A stretch of DNA of 64,000 nt from Paenibacillus piri (GTDB taxonomy: Bacteria; Bacillota; Bacilli; Paenibacillales; NBRC-103111): the NCBI RefSeq assembly GCF_004354045.1, contig NZ_SMRT01000014.1, forward strand, positions 124,001-188,000. Reading direction: 5' to 3'. The position numbers and the translations under genes were made by a program. A model generated the notes under the pieces. That model was not told the DNA's origin. It made no database searches and saw only the letters and a program-made list of their open reading frames with translations. Of the stretch, positions 8,396 to 17,300 are shown one piece after another. The stretch's first letter is position 1, and the number at the start of each line of letters is the position of its first letter.

Positions 8396-9649
8396 TTGAA
8401 TATATATGTAGTTTCTTCTGACCGGAGACTTCTGGATTCGCTGCGGATGTCCGGAAGCTACGGCTCGGTAGTGTCAGTATCGAAAGATATGGTTATAGTT
8501 ATGGAACAAGCCGCTCCCCTGCGGGCCGAGCCTGCGGGCAAGCCGTTTGAAGCCCCGGTGGCCCCGGGCGACGCGTGGCTGGTAAGCGATGCGCTGCTGG
8601 ACATTCATGAGGCGATCGCATTGCGCGGCATTTATCCCGATAATAAATTCATCTATATGCTGAGCAACAGCTCCGAGCCGCTTGCGCTTAAAGCCGCGCA
8701 AACGTTATGCGCCGCGCACGCCATGCAATACATCCTGCCTTACCGAACGCCGAAGCAGGTGGCCGAGGCTGCGGCCAATATTTGCCTATCCAGAGAAAGA
8801 AGCGCCAGCAAAGTAATTACAGCCGTGGGTGCGCTTCCGCAGACAGGGCTGACGACAAGCCTGGTCGGGCTGGGTGTTACTTTATCGCGGTTGTCAGGCG
8901 CGCGTATCGGCATTCTCGGAATGAACGGCTGGAACCCCGGCGACAGCGGGTTTCGCTATTCCGCCAAATATTTGGACGAGCTGTGGGGGAGCCTGCAAGG
9001 TAAGCAGCTGCAAGCGGCCGAGCTGCCCGGTAAAATGCAGCGGCTGTCGCAGGACGTTCACTACCTGGCGGGCAACCGCGATCTGAAAAAGCTGTACTAC
9101 TACCAAACCGACGGAGTGTCCTGGCTGATTGAAAAAGCGCGGGAATGCTACGATATCGTACTGATTGATGCGGGCAGCTATCCCGATCACGCGTTGGCTG
9201 CGCAGAGCATCCATGCCGCCGACCTGCTGCTTGTGCAAACCGATCAAAGCCAGCAGGCCAAAGCGCAGTGGCGCAGGCTGTACGAGCATATATTGCAGCC
9301 CGTGTTTCAATGGGAGGAACGACAGACGATGCTGTTGTTTAACAAAATGCACCGTTCCCCCGATGTTGAAAACGAAAAACAGCTTTCGCGGCAGCTGGAA
9401 ATGCCCTATATTGGCAGTCTGCCTTATGTGCCTTCGTTTTACCGCAGCGAAACGGAGGGCAGTCTGCTTGCATTTCCTTGGCCCGACTATGAAAAGGAGC
9501 TGCAAAAAGTGAGCCGGGCGATTATGCATTACTATGGGCTGCCATCCGTCGACGAGAACGAATCCGACCGTACCCGCCCGCGGGCTTTGCCCAACGGGAG
9601 CGGAAAACCGTCATGGCTTAGCTGGATGAGACCGGCGAAGGAGGCCTGA
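8396..9649 (+). CDS. CpaE/TadZ-like ATPase with deviant P-loop
   Basis: 417 residues from TTG 8396 (AGGGAGG at 8379-8385 plus GAAGG). An ATG at 8372 lies in frame but lacks a ribosome-binding site. The N-terminal ~120 residues look like a receiver-like domain (IYVVSSDRRLLDSL), as in CpaE/TadZ localisation proteins. The P-loop region near residues 140-160 reads VGALPQTGLTTS, again lacking the catalytic lysine of KGGxGKT. A Walker-B-like strand DIVLIDAG follows near 254, and VQTDQSQQAK resembles the next MinD-type motif. In Tad systems TadZ/CpaE positions the machine at the cell surface. It starts shortly after the CpaB-like gene and ends 3 bases before cpaF. Confidence 0.78.
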   Translation: MNIYVVSSDRRLLDSLRMSGSYGSVVSVSKDMVIVMEQAAPLRAEPAGKPFEAPVAPGDAWLVSDALLDIHEAIALRGIYPDNKFIYMLSNSSEPLALKAAQTLCAAHAMQYILPYRTPKQVAEAAANICLSRERSASKVITAVGALPQTGLTTSLVGLGVTLSRLSGARIGILGMNGWNPGDSGFRYSAKYLDELWGSLQGKQLQAAELPGKMQRLSQDVHYLAGNRDLKKLYYYQTDGVSWLIEKARECYDIVLIDAGSYPDHALAAQSIHAADLLLVQTDQSQQAKAQWRRLYEHILQPVFQWEERQTMLLFNKMHRSPDVENEKQLSRQLEMPYIGSLPYVPSFYRSETEGSLLAFPWPDYEKELQKVSRAIMHYYGLPSVDENESDRTRPRALPNGSGKPSWLSWMRPAKEA

Positions 9650-9652
9650 CGA

Positions 9653-11308
9653 ATGGCCGACAGCAGACGATCATCCGAAGCGCCTTCAACCCGTTTCCAG
9701 ATCGGTCAATATCGTCCGGAGCCGTGGAAAACTCATGATGCAGGCGCATCCCCGGCGGCTTTCATACAAACGTCCGCTGTGCCGAGGACCGGTGAGCCGG
9801 CTGCGGCCGTTTCCAGGAAGGCTGCTTTCGATCAAGCCTGCTCAGCATTCAAGGAGATGGCCGATGTCCGCTTTAGCGGCGTTATGCAGCGCGGTGCCGC
9901 CACAGTCCGGCTGCAGTCCGACCGCTCGGCAGGCGATGAGGCGGAAGCATTCGTCGAGCTTGAGAATAAAGCGATCATCGGCGTGCCCGAGACGGTGACT
10001 GCGATTATGGAGCAGATTCAGACGTATGTCGACCAGTACGGCCTGCATCAGGTGGAGCTGCCTGACTATTACATCGGACTTAAAGGCTACGCCCGCGCGG
10101 AGCAGCAGCGATATTCCGACATTACCCACGCAATGTTTCATGAAATATACGGCTTCAAGGCGCTCGCCTGTTGGAAAAAATATCCGGATAGCTATGCGGC
10201 GCAAATCATAGGCACTTCAATCTGGATTCATCATAACGGCCGGCATGAGCGGATGCCCTTTCAGTTCGCCTCTACGCAGGAGGTGGATAAAATTATTCGC
10301 GCCCTTACCCGGCAAAAAGAGGATGCGATCGTCAATCTGTACAATACGACACTGGAGATCGACTTGTACACGGGCGAGCGGGTTACGCTGACGGTGAAGC
10401 CGGATGTCAAGCATGATGTCATCACGTTTCGCCGGTTTTTGATCGGCCGGGTGACCGTCGACGATTTGGCGCATGAGGCTCGCCGAACGATTCCGCCGGA
10501 AGCCGCGCTGCTGCTGAAGGGGATTTCCAAGACCCATTGCAATCTGATAATCGTTGGTCCGCCCGGAACCGGCAAGTCCACCACGTTGAAGGCGCTGCTG
10601 GCCGAGCGGGCCGATCATTATACCGGAGCGATTATCGAAAAGCATTACGAGCTGGCGGCGGGGCGCGACTTTCCGGAAAAAAAGCTGATCGAAAGAATCA
10701 CCCATGAAGGAACGTTTCATCATGCGATGGATCAGGTGCTTCGCTTTGACGTCGATTACGCAATCATCGGGGAAGTACGGCGCGTCGAAGCGGAGGGGGC
10801 GATGCTCGCCTGCGAAAGGCTGCTCAAGGGCTTCGGCAGCACCTACCATACGTGGAAGCCGGAAACGGTGCCGTCGCAGTTCGCCAGGCTGCTGTGCGGC
10901 TTGAATCCCGGAGCTCGGTTCGCAGAGGAGGAGAAGCGTGTCGCGGAAAATATCGACATTCTAATCGTTCAAACGCAGGATACAAGCCGTACTCGCAAAC
11001 GGATCAAGAGCATTATGGAGCTTCGCTACAATCGTCACAATGGCGAGATCAGCACGCATGATTGGGCGCGGTGGGACGAGCGTACGGATACTTGGAGCTA
11101 TCGCGCAGATATTAGCGAGCGGCTGTTTCGCGAAATGCGGGAAATTCAGCCCGAATGGGCGGCGGCGACGGCAGAGCTGCTCCGCCGGTTGGAGAATGCC
11201 GCTCCGATCCGCCCTGATGAGGGGGTTGTCGTGTACAATCCGGCGGAAGTCAACCCGCTTGTCCGGATTGAACGCTCGCTGGACAAGCTGGCTTCCAGAT
11301 CGGTTTAA
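9653..11308 (+). CDS. cpaF: CpaF/TadA-type secretion ATPase
   Basis: 551-residue VirB11/CpaF-family ATPase, the motor that powers assembly or retraction of Tad/Flp pili. Visible motifs are Walker A GPPGTGKSTT (about 301-310), an Asp-box-like DYAIIGEVRRVEAEGAML (about 365-382) and the His-box region GFGSTYHTW. It lacks a classical long N-terminal CpaF extension but has about 100 poorly conserved leading residues. The catalytic residues look intact, so this is the one clearly competent ATPase of the cluster. Start ATG 9653 lies a few bases after the preceding stop, with GAAGGAGG upstream. Confidence 0.9.
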   Translation: MADSRRSSEAPSTRFQIGQYRPEPWKTHDAGASPAAFIQTSAVPRTGEPAAAVSRKAAFDQACSAFKEMADVRFSGVMQRGAATVRLQSDRSAGDEAEAFVELENKAIIGVPETVTAIMEQIQTYVDQYGLHQVELPDYYIGLKGYARAEQQRYSDITHAMFHEIYGFKALACWKKYPDSYAAQIIGTSIWIHHNGRHERMPFQFASTQEVDKIIRALTRQKEDAIVNLYNTTLEIDLYTGERVTLTVKPDVKHDVITFRRFLIGRVTVDDLAHEARRTIPPEAALLLKGISKTHCNLIIVGPPGTGKSTTLKALLAERADHYTGAIIEKHYELAAGRDFPEKKLIERITHEGTFHHAMDQVLRFDVDYAIIGEVRRVEAEGAMLACERLLKGFGSTYHTWKPETVPSQFARLLCGLNPGARFAEEEKRVAENIDILIVQTQDTSRTRKRIKSIMELRYNRHNGEISTHDWARWDERTDTWSYRADISERLFREMREIQPEWAAATAELLRRLENAAPIRPDEGVVVYNPAEVNPLVRIERSLDKLASRSV

Positions 11309-11416
11309 GAAATTTGCGACTGCCGCAGTCCAAATGTTGTTCGCCTCAATCATGCGCACCGCTTGTCCAAGACGTTGTCGCTGTTAACGGAGCTATAACA
11401 AAAGAGGAGGTAAGCT

Positions 11417-12415
11417 TTGTTGCAGTCAGCTTATGCAATAATACATACGGTTTGGCTCGGTATGTCGGCCTGGCTGTTTACATGGGGGTTGTACAAGCTG
11501 CTGCTGCCGCTTCTTCGCTATATGAACGCGCTGCTGCGTACGGAGCTCAGATATCGTTCCGGCATGAAGCTGCTGCATAAGCGGCGTTTTCAGAATGCGA
11601 AGCCGAATGCCATGACACTTTTTTGCCGAAGGCTGCTGCGCGAGCTGGAGATGCTGCTGAAGGAGACGCAGCGAGAGCGGTTCACCGATTCGTCGGTTCA
11701 ACGTTTTTTGCTGCTGTCCGTTTCCTGCGCATTGTCGGCGGGAATTATCGGCTTTATGACGGCCTATGATATCAGATTCAGCCTGTTTGCCGGCGGGCTT
11801 ACTTTTATCGTGCCGGTTTTGTACTACCGATTAAAGCTGCGCAGTCTGCAAATCCAAAGCGGTTACGACCTGGCTGAAGCTGTCGGCATTTTGACTAGCA
11901 AATACAAGGTGACGAGGGGCAATATGCGCACCGCCTTACAGCTTTCTTGCCAAGAGATCGAATCGGCCCCGATTCGCCGGCATTTTATGAATTTGCTTAG
12001 GGAGGAGCTGAATTATGTCGATTCGCGTGAGATGGAAAAGGCGGTGGAGGAGTTTATTTACAGCATTCAAACGTCCTTCGCCAAGCAGCTCGGCCTAACG
12101 ATGCTGAAAGGGCTGCTGCGCAGCGAAAATGTGGAGAGCACCTTGATGGCGATCGATAAAAACATACACAAACAGATCGACATGCTGCGCGACGAAGGGG
12201 ATTCAAGCTCCGAGGTGCTGCAGCTGAGCTGGCTTCACGTGCTGCTGTTTCCGCTGTTGATGTTGATGATGATTGTGTTCATGGGTTATAACAGTACGGT
12301 GCATTATCAATTGGGAACGGAGCAGGGGAGATTTTGGTTGACGGTGACAGTATGCTTTATTGCGGGCTCGCTGCTGCTTGCCGTCTGGTTTCGCAAACCG
12401 CCGAACGATTACTAA
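11417..12415 (+). CDS. TadB-like inner membrane platform protein
   Basis: 332 residues from TTG 11417, preceded by AGAGGAGG (11403-11410). Hydrophobic segments at about residues 8-28, 100-120, 125-145, 275-295 and 305-325 bracket a cytoplasmic helical domain (about 150-270) with a T2SSF-like pattern (YDLAEAVGILTSKYKVTRGNMRTAL). This fits TadB, the first of two membrane platform proteins of Tad systems. The order after cpaF is the canonical one. Similarity is by architecture, so the exact family call is moderate. Confidence 0.72.
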   Translation: MLQSAYAIIHTVWLGMSAWLFTWGLYKLLLPLLRYMNALLRTELRYRSGMKLLHKRRFQNAKPNAMTLFCRRLLRELEMLLKETQRERFTDSSVQRFLLLSVSCALSAGIIGFMTAYDIRFSLFAGGLTFIVPVLYYRLKLRSLQIQSGYDLAEAVGILTSKYKVTRGNMRTALQLSCQEIESAPIRRHFMNLLREELNYVDSREMEKAVEEFIYSIQTSFAKQLGLTMLKGLLRSENVESTLMAIDKNIHKQIDMLRDEGDSSSEVLQLSWLHVLLFPLLMLMMIVFMGYNSTVHYQLGTEQGRFWLTVTVCFIAGSLLLAVWFRKPPNDY

Positions 12416-12451
12416 TCTTTTTTTCCATTCATGGGAGGTCGATGCATAGCG

Positions 12452-13345
12452 ATGGAATGGCGGCATGATTTATACGCTCTCCTGAACACGGGACTCGGTA
12501 TCGTCATATGTTTGCTGTATGCCTTGGCCGCTTATTTGGTACATCGCAGGCTCCGGACGCCGGTTTCCATCAAGCATATGACACGTCTGCAGTATTTGCG
12601 GCTCAAAAGCTGGCTTCAGCATCCGGAGCTCGAACGCAGACTGGAGCGTACCGGCTATCCGCTCAGGCTCAATGCGGCTCAAATTCAGTCGATCCGTTAC
12701 GGCTTGGCCGTTATTTGGCTGCTGAACACGGGTTACGATCTGTTCGTTCATTGGCGGCTGCAATCCATCCCGGCTATTCTCTTGCAGGTGTGGGGGCCGG
12801 TAGTTTGGCTGCTGCTTACCAATACGAAAGCTTCCGTGCTGACCTACTTTTTAAGCAAATGGAAAGAGGTGGACGACGGCGAAAAAAACCGCGAGCTGTT
12901 CATGATTTACAGCATGATCGCCGACGAGCTCAAAGGGACCGGAAGGCGCAGGCTGAACCTGCACACGCTGCTCACCAAGCTGCGCGACTACACGGTGCGC
13001 ATCAAGCCGTCGCTTAACAAGGGGCTGCGCGTTTTTGACGAAGGGGCACACGAAGCGCTGCGCGTGATCGCCGAAGATATAGGCACGCGCGAGGCGAGGG
13101 AGCTGTGCAAGCTGCTGGCCGACCTGGAGCTGACGCCGCCGGAGGATGTTTCGGCGCTGGTGGATGCCCGGGAAGAGAGCTATACGCAGATGCTGCGGGA
13201 GAACCGCCGCCGGAGGCGCAAATTTTTCGGCAATCTGGCTTATGCCGCCGCATTCAGCCCGTTGCTGATTTATTTGTGGAATGCGTTGAACATCGCCCAG
13301 CAGTATGTTACGGATCTGGCCAAAAGTACAAATCATTTTGGATGA
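12452..13345 (+). CDS. TadC-like inner membrane platform protein
   Basis: 297 residues from ATG 12452, the start best compatible with GGGAGGT (12433-12439); an in-frame ATG overlapping that site at 12431 is less likely. Hydrophobic segments lie near residues 8-30, 85-125 and 265-290, with a cytoplasmic helical domain in between (MIYSMIADELKGTGRRRLNL). Position after the TadB-like gene and overall architecture make it the TadC counterpart. It is followed after 21 bases by the first pseudopilin-like gene. Confidence 0.68.
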   Translation: MEWRHDLYALLNTGLGIVICLLYALAAYLVHRRLRTPVSIKHMTRLQYLRLKSWLQHPELERRLERTGYPLRLNAAQIQSIRYGLAVIWLLNTGYDLFVHWRLQSIPAILLQVWGPVVWLLLTNTKASVLTYFLSKWKEVDDGEKNRELFMIYSMIADELKGTGRRRLNLHTLLTKLRDYTVRIKPSLNKGLRVFDEGAHEALRVIAEDIGTREARELCKLLADLELTPPEDVSALVDAREESYTQMLRENRRRRRKFFGNLAYAAAFSPLLIYLWNALNIAQQYVTDLAKSTNHFG

Positions 13346-13366
13346 CCCCATAAGGAGTGATGCGCT

Positions 13367-13564
13367 GTGAAACCGGCATTGGAAAAATTTTTGTTAATCG
13401 CAGCTACGCTGGCTGCTATCGGTTTATTTATATTTGTAGCGTTATGGAGCTCGATCAAGGAGAAAAAGACGCAGATGGACGATCTTTTTAATAACACCAA
13501 TGTGCCGACAAGCATACTGCAGCATACCGAGCCGCCGCGGTCAAATTTTAATTTCCATATATGA
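13367..13564 (+). CDS. small single-pass protein, pilin-like candidate 1
   Basis: 65 residues from GTG 13367, with AAGGAG nine bases upstream. A single hydrophobic segment at residues about 7-27 (EKFLLIAATLAAIGLFIFVALW) follows a short N-terminus containing a Glu, then a short polar tail. Flp-type major pilins are of this size and have a hydrophobic N-terminal helix, but I do not see the classic G-x-x-x-x-EY processing site, so the pilin call is inferred from size and position. It overlaps the next gene by 4 bases (ATGA). Confidence 0.6.
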   Translation: MKPALEKFLLIAATLAAIGLFIFVALWSSIKEKKTQMDDLFNNTNVPTSILQHTEPPRSNFNFHI

Positions 13565-13959
13565 AAGCGGCTTTGGTGGAGATGCTGACCGTCTACATTT
13601 TGCTGCTGCTGCTGTTTCAGCCGGTGCTGCATGACATTTACTCGACAAGGGCCAATGCGGTGGAAATGGTGCTCGACAGCGCGATCCAAAAGGCGTCGAA
13701 CGCCGATAACGGCCGGTTTACGCCGGAAATTATCGATGAGATGCGCTATACGCTGGAGCATACGTTTTTGCTGGACGGATCGGATATCCGCTTCACCGGA
13801 ACGACCGGGCTGACGCCGAGGGGTGAATATATCGAGGGCACGCTGTCGGTAAAAAGCACGCCGAGATGGCTGCTGCGCACGATGTTCGGCAGTCCTGACC
13901 GGGAACCGCCCGAAATTGTCCGGTACGCCAAGCAGATGAGCGAGGCGATGGTCCGGTGA
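13561..13959 (+). CDS. TadE-like pseudopilin candidate 2
   Basis: 132 residues with a hydrophobic N-terminal helix (MLTVYILLLLLFQPVLHDIY, about 8-27) followed by a soluble domain with an RANAVEMVLDSAIQKAS helix. A single N-terminal helix followed by a small globular domain is the TadE/TadF-type minor pilin layout. Start and stop codons overlap the neighbours tightly (4-base overlap upstream, 7-base gap downstream). No processing motif is obvious. Confidence 0.62.
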   Translation: MKAALVEMLTVYILLLLLFQPVLHDIYSTRANAVEMVLDSAIQKASNADNGRFTPEIIDEMRYTLEHTFLLDGSDIRFTGTTGLTPRGEYIEGTLSVKSTPRWLLRTMFGSPDREPPEIVRYAKQMSEAMVR

Positions 13960-13966
13960 ACGTCTT

Positions 13967-14461
13967 ATGAACCGGGTGCTGCTGCTTATATTCGTTGTCC
14001 TGCTGTTCCTATATACGACCGGCTTCCAGGCCGACCGCTATATTACCGTTACGACGCATAACCGTCTCAAGTTTGCCATAAACCGCGGAGGCCACGACGC
14101 CTCGCTGCAAATCAGCAAGGAGCCGCTTGCGGACGGGCAAATTGTGTTCGACCGTACTGCCGCGAGACGCGCCTTTGAAGCGACGCTGCAGGTTAATTTG
14201 CAGCTTCGGCCCGATGGAACGCCTTATGCGGAAAGCTTGTTGAGCCGCGCGCCGGTTGTTGTATTTGAAGATTACGTGGATGATGCAACGCCCGGCGCGG
14301 TTTTTCCGCTCAGCTACGTGCAGGAGAGCCAGCAGATCGTGAAGGTGCTGCGGGGGCCGGCCGTCATATACAAAGTAAAGGTGAAGCTTCCGCGCAGCCA
14401 TGCTCTGTCCTATGACGGGGATGTGTACAAAACGGTCGTTTATGAATACCCGTTTCCATAG
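13967..14461 (+). CDS. TadE/F-like pseudopilin candidate 3
   Basis: 164 residues: a hydrophobic N-terminal helix (about 4-18, LLLIFVVLLFLYTTG) followed by VTTHNRLKFAINRGGHDASLQI and a mixed alpha/beta domain. It follows candidate 2 by seven bases and shares the same layout, so the two are probably minor pilins or tip proteins of the same machine. I do not recognise a named family. Confidence 0.6.
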   Translation: MNRVLLLIFVVLLFLYTTGFQADRYITVTTHNRLKFAINRGGHDASLQISKEPLADGQIVFDRTAARRAFEATLQVNLQLRPDGTPYAESLLSRAPVVVFEDYVDDATPGAVFPLSYVQESQQIVKVLRGPAVIYKVKVKLPRSHALSYDGDVYKTVVYEYPFP

Positions 14462-14524
14462 TTGTTCCGGCTTGCGTACGCGTGCTGCAGAGGATCGGGA
14501 AATCGCTAAATAGGAGGTGCACGG

Positions 14525-16354
14525 ATGGAACAAGTCACGAAGCGAAAAAGATTTGGCCTGCGCAGCTTGAGTATGCTGTGTCTTGTATGGTTGGCGCTGC
14601 CGGACGGGAGCGCATGGGCGGCTGCATCGGTTCCACCTTCTCCCGGCATGATCCGGGTCGAAAACCGTCTGGCCGGGACATCTGATACGGTTACCGTCAC
14701 CGGCTTGTCTGCCGGGGATATCGTTAAAGTGTACGCCGACGGCGGCTCGACGGTTCCGCTCGGCAGCGCGTCCGTAGGCAGCGGCTCGACGGCGGCTACG
14801 GTCACGATTAATCAGCTGGGAACCGCCGCCGGTCATATTTATGTGACGGTAACGCAGCCTTCGTTTTCGGAAAGCCGGCGTATCGTGAAGTCTTATTTGG
14901 CGGAGCCGCTTTCGGTCGCTCCGCCGGCCGCTTCCATTCGGGTTTTGAACCTGCCGTCCGGGTCGCCGGATCAGGTTATTGTAAAAGGCTTGCATGTAGG
15001 TGCTATCGTCAAAGTTTATCGCGATCCGCAAAAGGAGCAGCTGCTTGGCAGCGCTTCGGCAGCCGCAGACAGCACTAACGGAACCGTCGTACAGGTAGGG
15101 CAGCTGGGAGCGGCCGAAGGGGTGGTGTACGTCACCGTGACCGAACCGGGTCAAGGGGAGAGCAGAACGACGGAAAAAGGTTATGAAGCCGAGCCGCAGA
15201 CAGCCAAGCCGGCGATCGGACATATTCGCGTCGTGAATGCGCCAGGCGGAGCGGGGAATTTCGTTGAAGTGAAGGGCCTAAACGGCGGTGACATCGTCAA
15301 GGTGTACGTTTCCGACAGGGCTTCAACGCCGCTTGCCCAGACAGTTGTCGTTACCGGTGCCGATAGGGCAGAAGTAACGCTGCCACAGCTTGGTTCGGGC
15401 GAAGGCGACGTATATGTTTCGGTGACGCGGCCTCCGATGCAGGAAAGCGAGCGTGTGTCGAAACGGTACCGGCCGGAGCCGGTTACCGCAGCTCCTGCGC
15501 CGGGGATGATCGTCATCGTCAATGAGCCTGAGCATACGGACGATCGCGTTGAAGTGTACGGATTGTCGGCGGGCGACATCGTCAAGGTGTATCCGGATGC
15601 GACTACCGTTTCGACGATCGGAAGTGCGGCGGTTGCGGCGGATTCAGGTCGAGCGGTCGTCACGATCCCGCAGCTGGGCAAAAAGGCCGGCATAGCCTAT
15701 ATCTCTGTTACGTCTCCTTCCTATGGGGAGAGCCGCCGCGTAGCGAAATCGTTCGCAGCCGAGTCGGCAAGCCGGGCACCCGAACGGACCGACATCGAGG
15801 TTCGTAATGCCGTAGGGTCTGCAGATACCGTTACCGTGTCCGGGCTTAAACCGGGCGACATCGTCAGGCTGTACGCCGACGAGGGCGCAACGTCTCCGTT
15901 CGGCAGTGCAACCGTCGCGGACGATGCGACGAAAGCTTACGTATATGCGGGGCTGCCTCAAAGTGGGTATGGCGTTGTATACGTTTCGGTTACCCGCCAG
16001 AATGAAGAGGAAAGTGCGAGAACGCCGAAAATTTATCCGGCTGAGCCGGTATCGCTCCCGCTTTCCCCGCATCAGATTCGGGTGATCAACAGCACCGACG
16101 AAGCAGCCGATGAAGTCAGCGTATTGGGACTTAAAACGGGCGATAAGGTGAGGCTGTATGCGGATGCGGAAGCGGTGCTTCCGATGCAGACGATGTTGGG
16201 CGCCGACGCCGAGATCACGGCGCAAGACGGAGAGTCGACGGTCACGATAACCCGGCTGAAGCTTGATCCCAAAGGCGGCAAATTGTTTGTCACGGTAACT
16301 TCGGACAGTAAACGCGAAAGCGGCAGAACGGTTAAAGCTTATGATGCGGAATAG
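14525..16354 (+). CDS. exported protein of six ~95-residue repeats
   Basis: 609 residues. A signal peptide (to about residue 33, ending SAWAA) is followed by six tandem repeats whose starts read P..IRVEN, IRVLN, IRVVN, IVIVN, IEVRN and IRVIN. Each repeat contains a D-x-V-x-V-x-GL-x-x-GDIVKVY-like core and ends with a VYVTVT..P...ES.R..K.Y.AEP spacer. The repeats look like small beta-sandwich adhesive modules. The gene starts behind AGGAGGTG (14512-14519) downstream of the pseudopilin-like genes, and the next gene overlaps its stop, so it is probably the surface product exported or displayed by the Tad-like machine. No LPXTG or membrane anchor is visible; the SLH protein two genes later may supply anchoring. 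Confidence 0.8.
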   Translation: MEQVTKRKRFGLRSLSMLCLVWLALPDGSAWAAASVPPSPGMIRVENRLAGTSDTVTVTGLSAGDIVKVYADGGSTVPLGSASVGSGSTAATVTINQLGTAAGHIYVTVTQPSFSESRRIVKSYLAEPLSVAPPAASIRVLNLPSGSPDQVIVKGLHVGAIVKVYRDPQKEQLLGSASAAADSTNGTVVQVGQLGAAEGVVYVTVTEPGQGESRTTEKGYEAEPQTAKPAIGHIRVVNAPGGAGNFVEVKGLNGGDIVKVYVSDRASTPLAQTVVVTGADRAEVTLPQLGSGEGDVYVSVTRPPMQESERVSKRYRPEPVTAAPAPGMIVIVNEPEHTDDRVEVYGLSAGDIVKVYPDATTVSTIGSAAVAADSGRAVVTIPQLGKKAGIAYISVTSPSYGESRRVAKSFAAESASRAPERTDIEVRNAVGSADTVTVSGLKPGDIVRLYADEGATSPFGSATVADDATKAYVYAGLPQSGYGVVYVSVTRQNEEESARTPKIYPAEPVSLPLSPHQIRVINSTDEAADEVSVLGLKTGDKVRLYADAEAVLPMQTMLGADAEITAQDGESTVTITRLKLDPKGGKLFVTVTSDSKRESGRTVKAYDAE

Positions 16355-16532
16355 CGGGAAATGCACCGGGAGTGTATGGATGCTGACATTGGCTGCGGCA
16401 ATCGTATTCGGATTTGTCTTCGCGGCGTCGCCGGAGAGGACGGCTTATGCAGGAAGGATGACGGGACGCGGACGCGGTTGTGCGAAACGGAATAGACGGG
16501 AATCCGATGACGAAGGGATGAAGAACGGATGA
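16341..16532 (+). CDS. small exported protein
   Basis: 63 residues starting 14 bases before the end of the repeat-protein gene, in another frame, and overlapping the SLH gene by 4 bases. A signal peptide-like segment (about 13-37, ending TAYA) is followed by a short, strongly basic tail rich in Arg and Gly. The tight overlaps on both sides favour a real translated linker gene. Function unknown. Confidence 0.5.
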   Translation: MMRNSGKCTGSVWMLTLAAAIVFGFVFAASPERTAYAGRMTGRGRGCAKRNRRESDDEGMKNG

Positions 16533-17224
16533 TCAATTCAAAGCTGCATCTGCAGCGCATGCGAAGAAATCGGCTCAAGCTGCTGTTTGCGGCCATTGCG
16601 ATCGCATGCATGCGTAAAATGTTTTTTCTGACCGGCTTGATTGCCCTTCCGGTTGCGATGTTTTCTTCGAGTGGAGCAGCGGCGGCCGAATCGTCTAAAT
16701 CGGACGAGATCCGTCTCAGCGATATTGCCGGTCATTGGGCGGAACAACCGATTCGGGAGGCTGTGTCCAGCGGCGCTGCATCAGGCTATGCCGACGGCAG
16801 CTTTAAACCTGACCGGAATGTGAGCGGCAAGGAGTTTGCAGGTATGCTGACGGCCAGTTTGCAAATTCCGCTCCTTGCGCCGGCATCCGGTTCGAAGCAG
16901 GCTTCGGGCGAAATTGCCCCGGACCCTTCCGTGCAATCGCTCCAGGAGGCCGGACTTGTGAGAGACGGCGAATTTCGCCGAGAAACGCTGGATCAAGCGC
17001 TGCAGCGGTCGCAGATGATGGCGCTCGCCCTCAGAGCCATAGATCCGGACGCGGCGGATACGTCCCCGGAGGCGGTCGGCGGCAAAGCGGCTGCCGCCGG
17101 GTTGATGGAAAGCGAGCCGGAAGATCAGGCAGCGTTAGCCAGGCCGGCAACCCGTGCCGAAGCCGTCGTGGTGCTGCAGCGGTTAAAACGGCTGCTTGGA
17201 TTTAAGCAGGCGGCAGGCTCATAA
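16529..17224 (+). CDS. SLH-domain surface anchor protein
   Basis: 231 residues. A long N-terminal region contains a signal peptide (hydrophobic LTGLIALPVAMFSSSGAAAA, about 35-54). Next comes one clear S-layer homology motif (LSDIAGHWAEQPIREAV..GYADGSFKPDRNVSGKEFAGML, about 68-110) and two degenerate ones (around 135-170 and 190-225). SLH trimers bind pyruvylated secondary cell-wall polymers, so this protein can sit on the wall and anchor partners. It is the last gene of the Tad-like cluster. An internal ATG at 16610 could also start a well-formed signal peptide but has no ribosome-binding site. Confidence 0.82.
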   Translation: MINSKLHLQRMRRNRLKLLFAAIAIACMRKMFFLTGLIALPVAMFSSSGAAAAESSKSDEIRLSDIAGHWAEQPIREAVSSGAASGYADGSFKPDRNVSGKEFAGMLTASLQIPLLAPASGSKQASGEIAPDPSVQSLQEAGLVRDGEFRRETLDQALQRSQMMALALRAIDPDAADTSPEAVGGKAAAAGLMESEPEDQAALARPATRAEAVVVLQRLKRLLGFKQAAGS

Positions 17225-17300
17225 CGCCCATGCCGACAGGCAGGCTAAGCTGAATCTGGCGTCGGAGACCAAGCTTTTTCCAACCCATCGATTCGCTCTG

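Noticed and set aside
14009..15223. 404-codon minus-strand open frame over the pseudopilin and repeat-protein genes
   Set aside because: Arg-rich translation without motifs; it mirrors three genes with good ribosome-binding sites on the plus strand.
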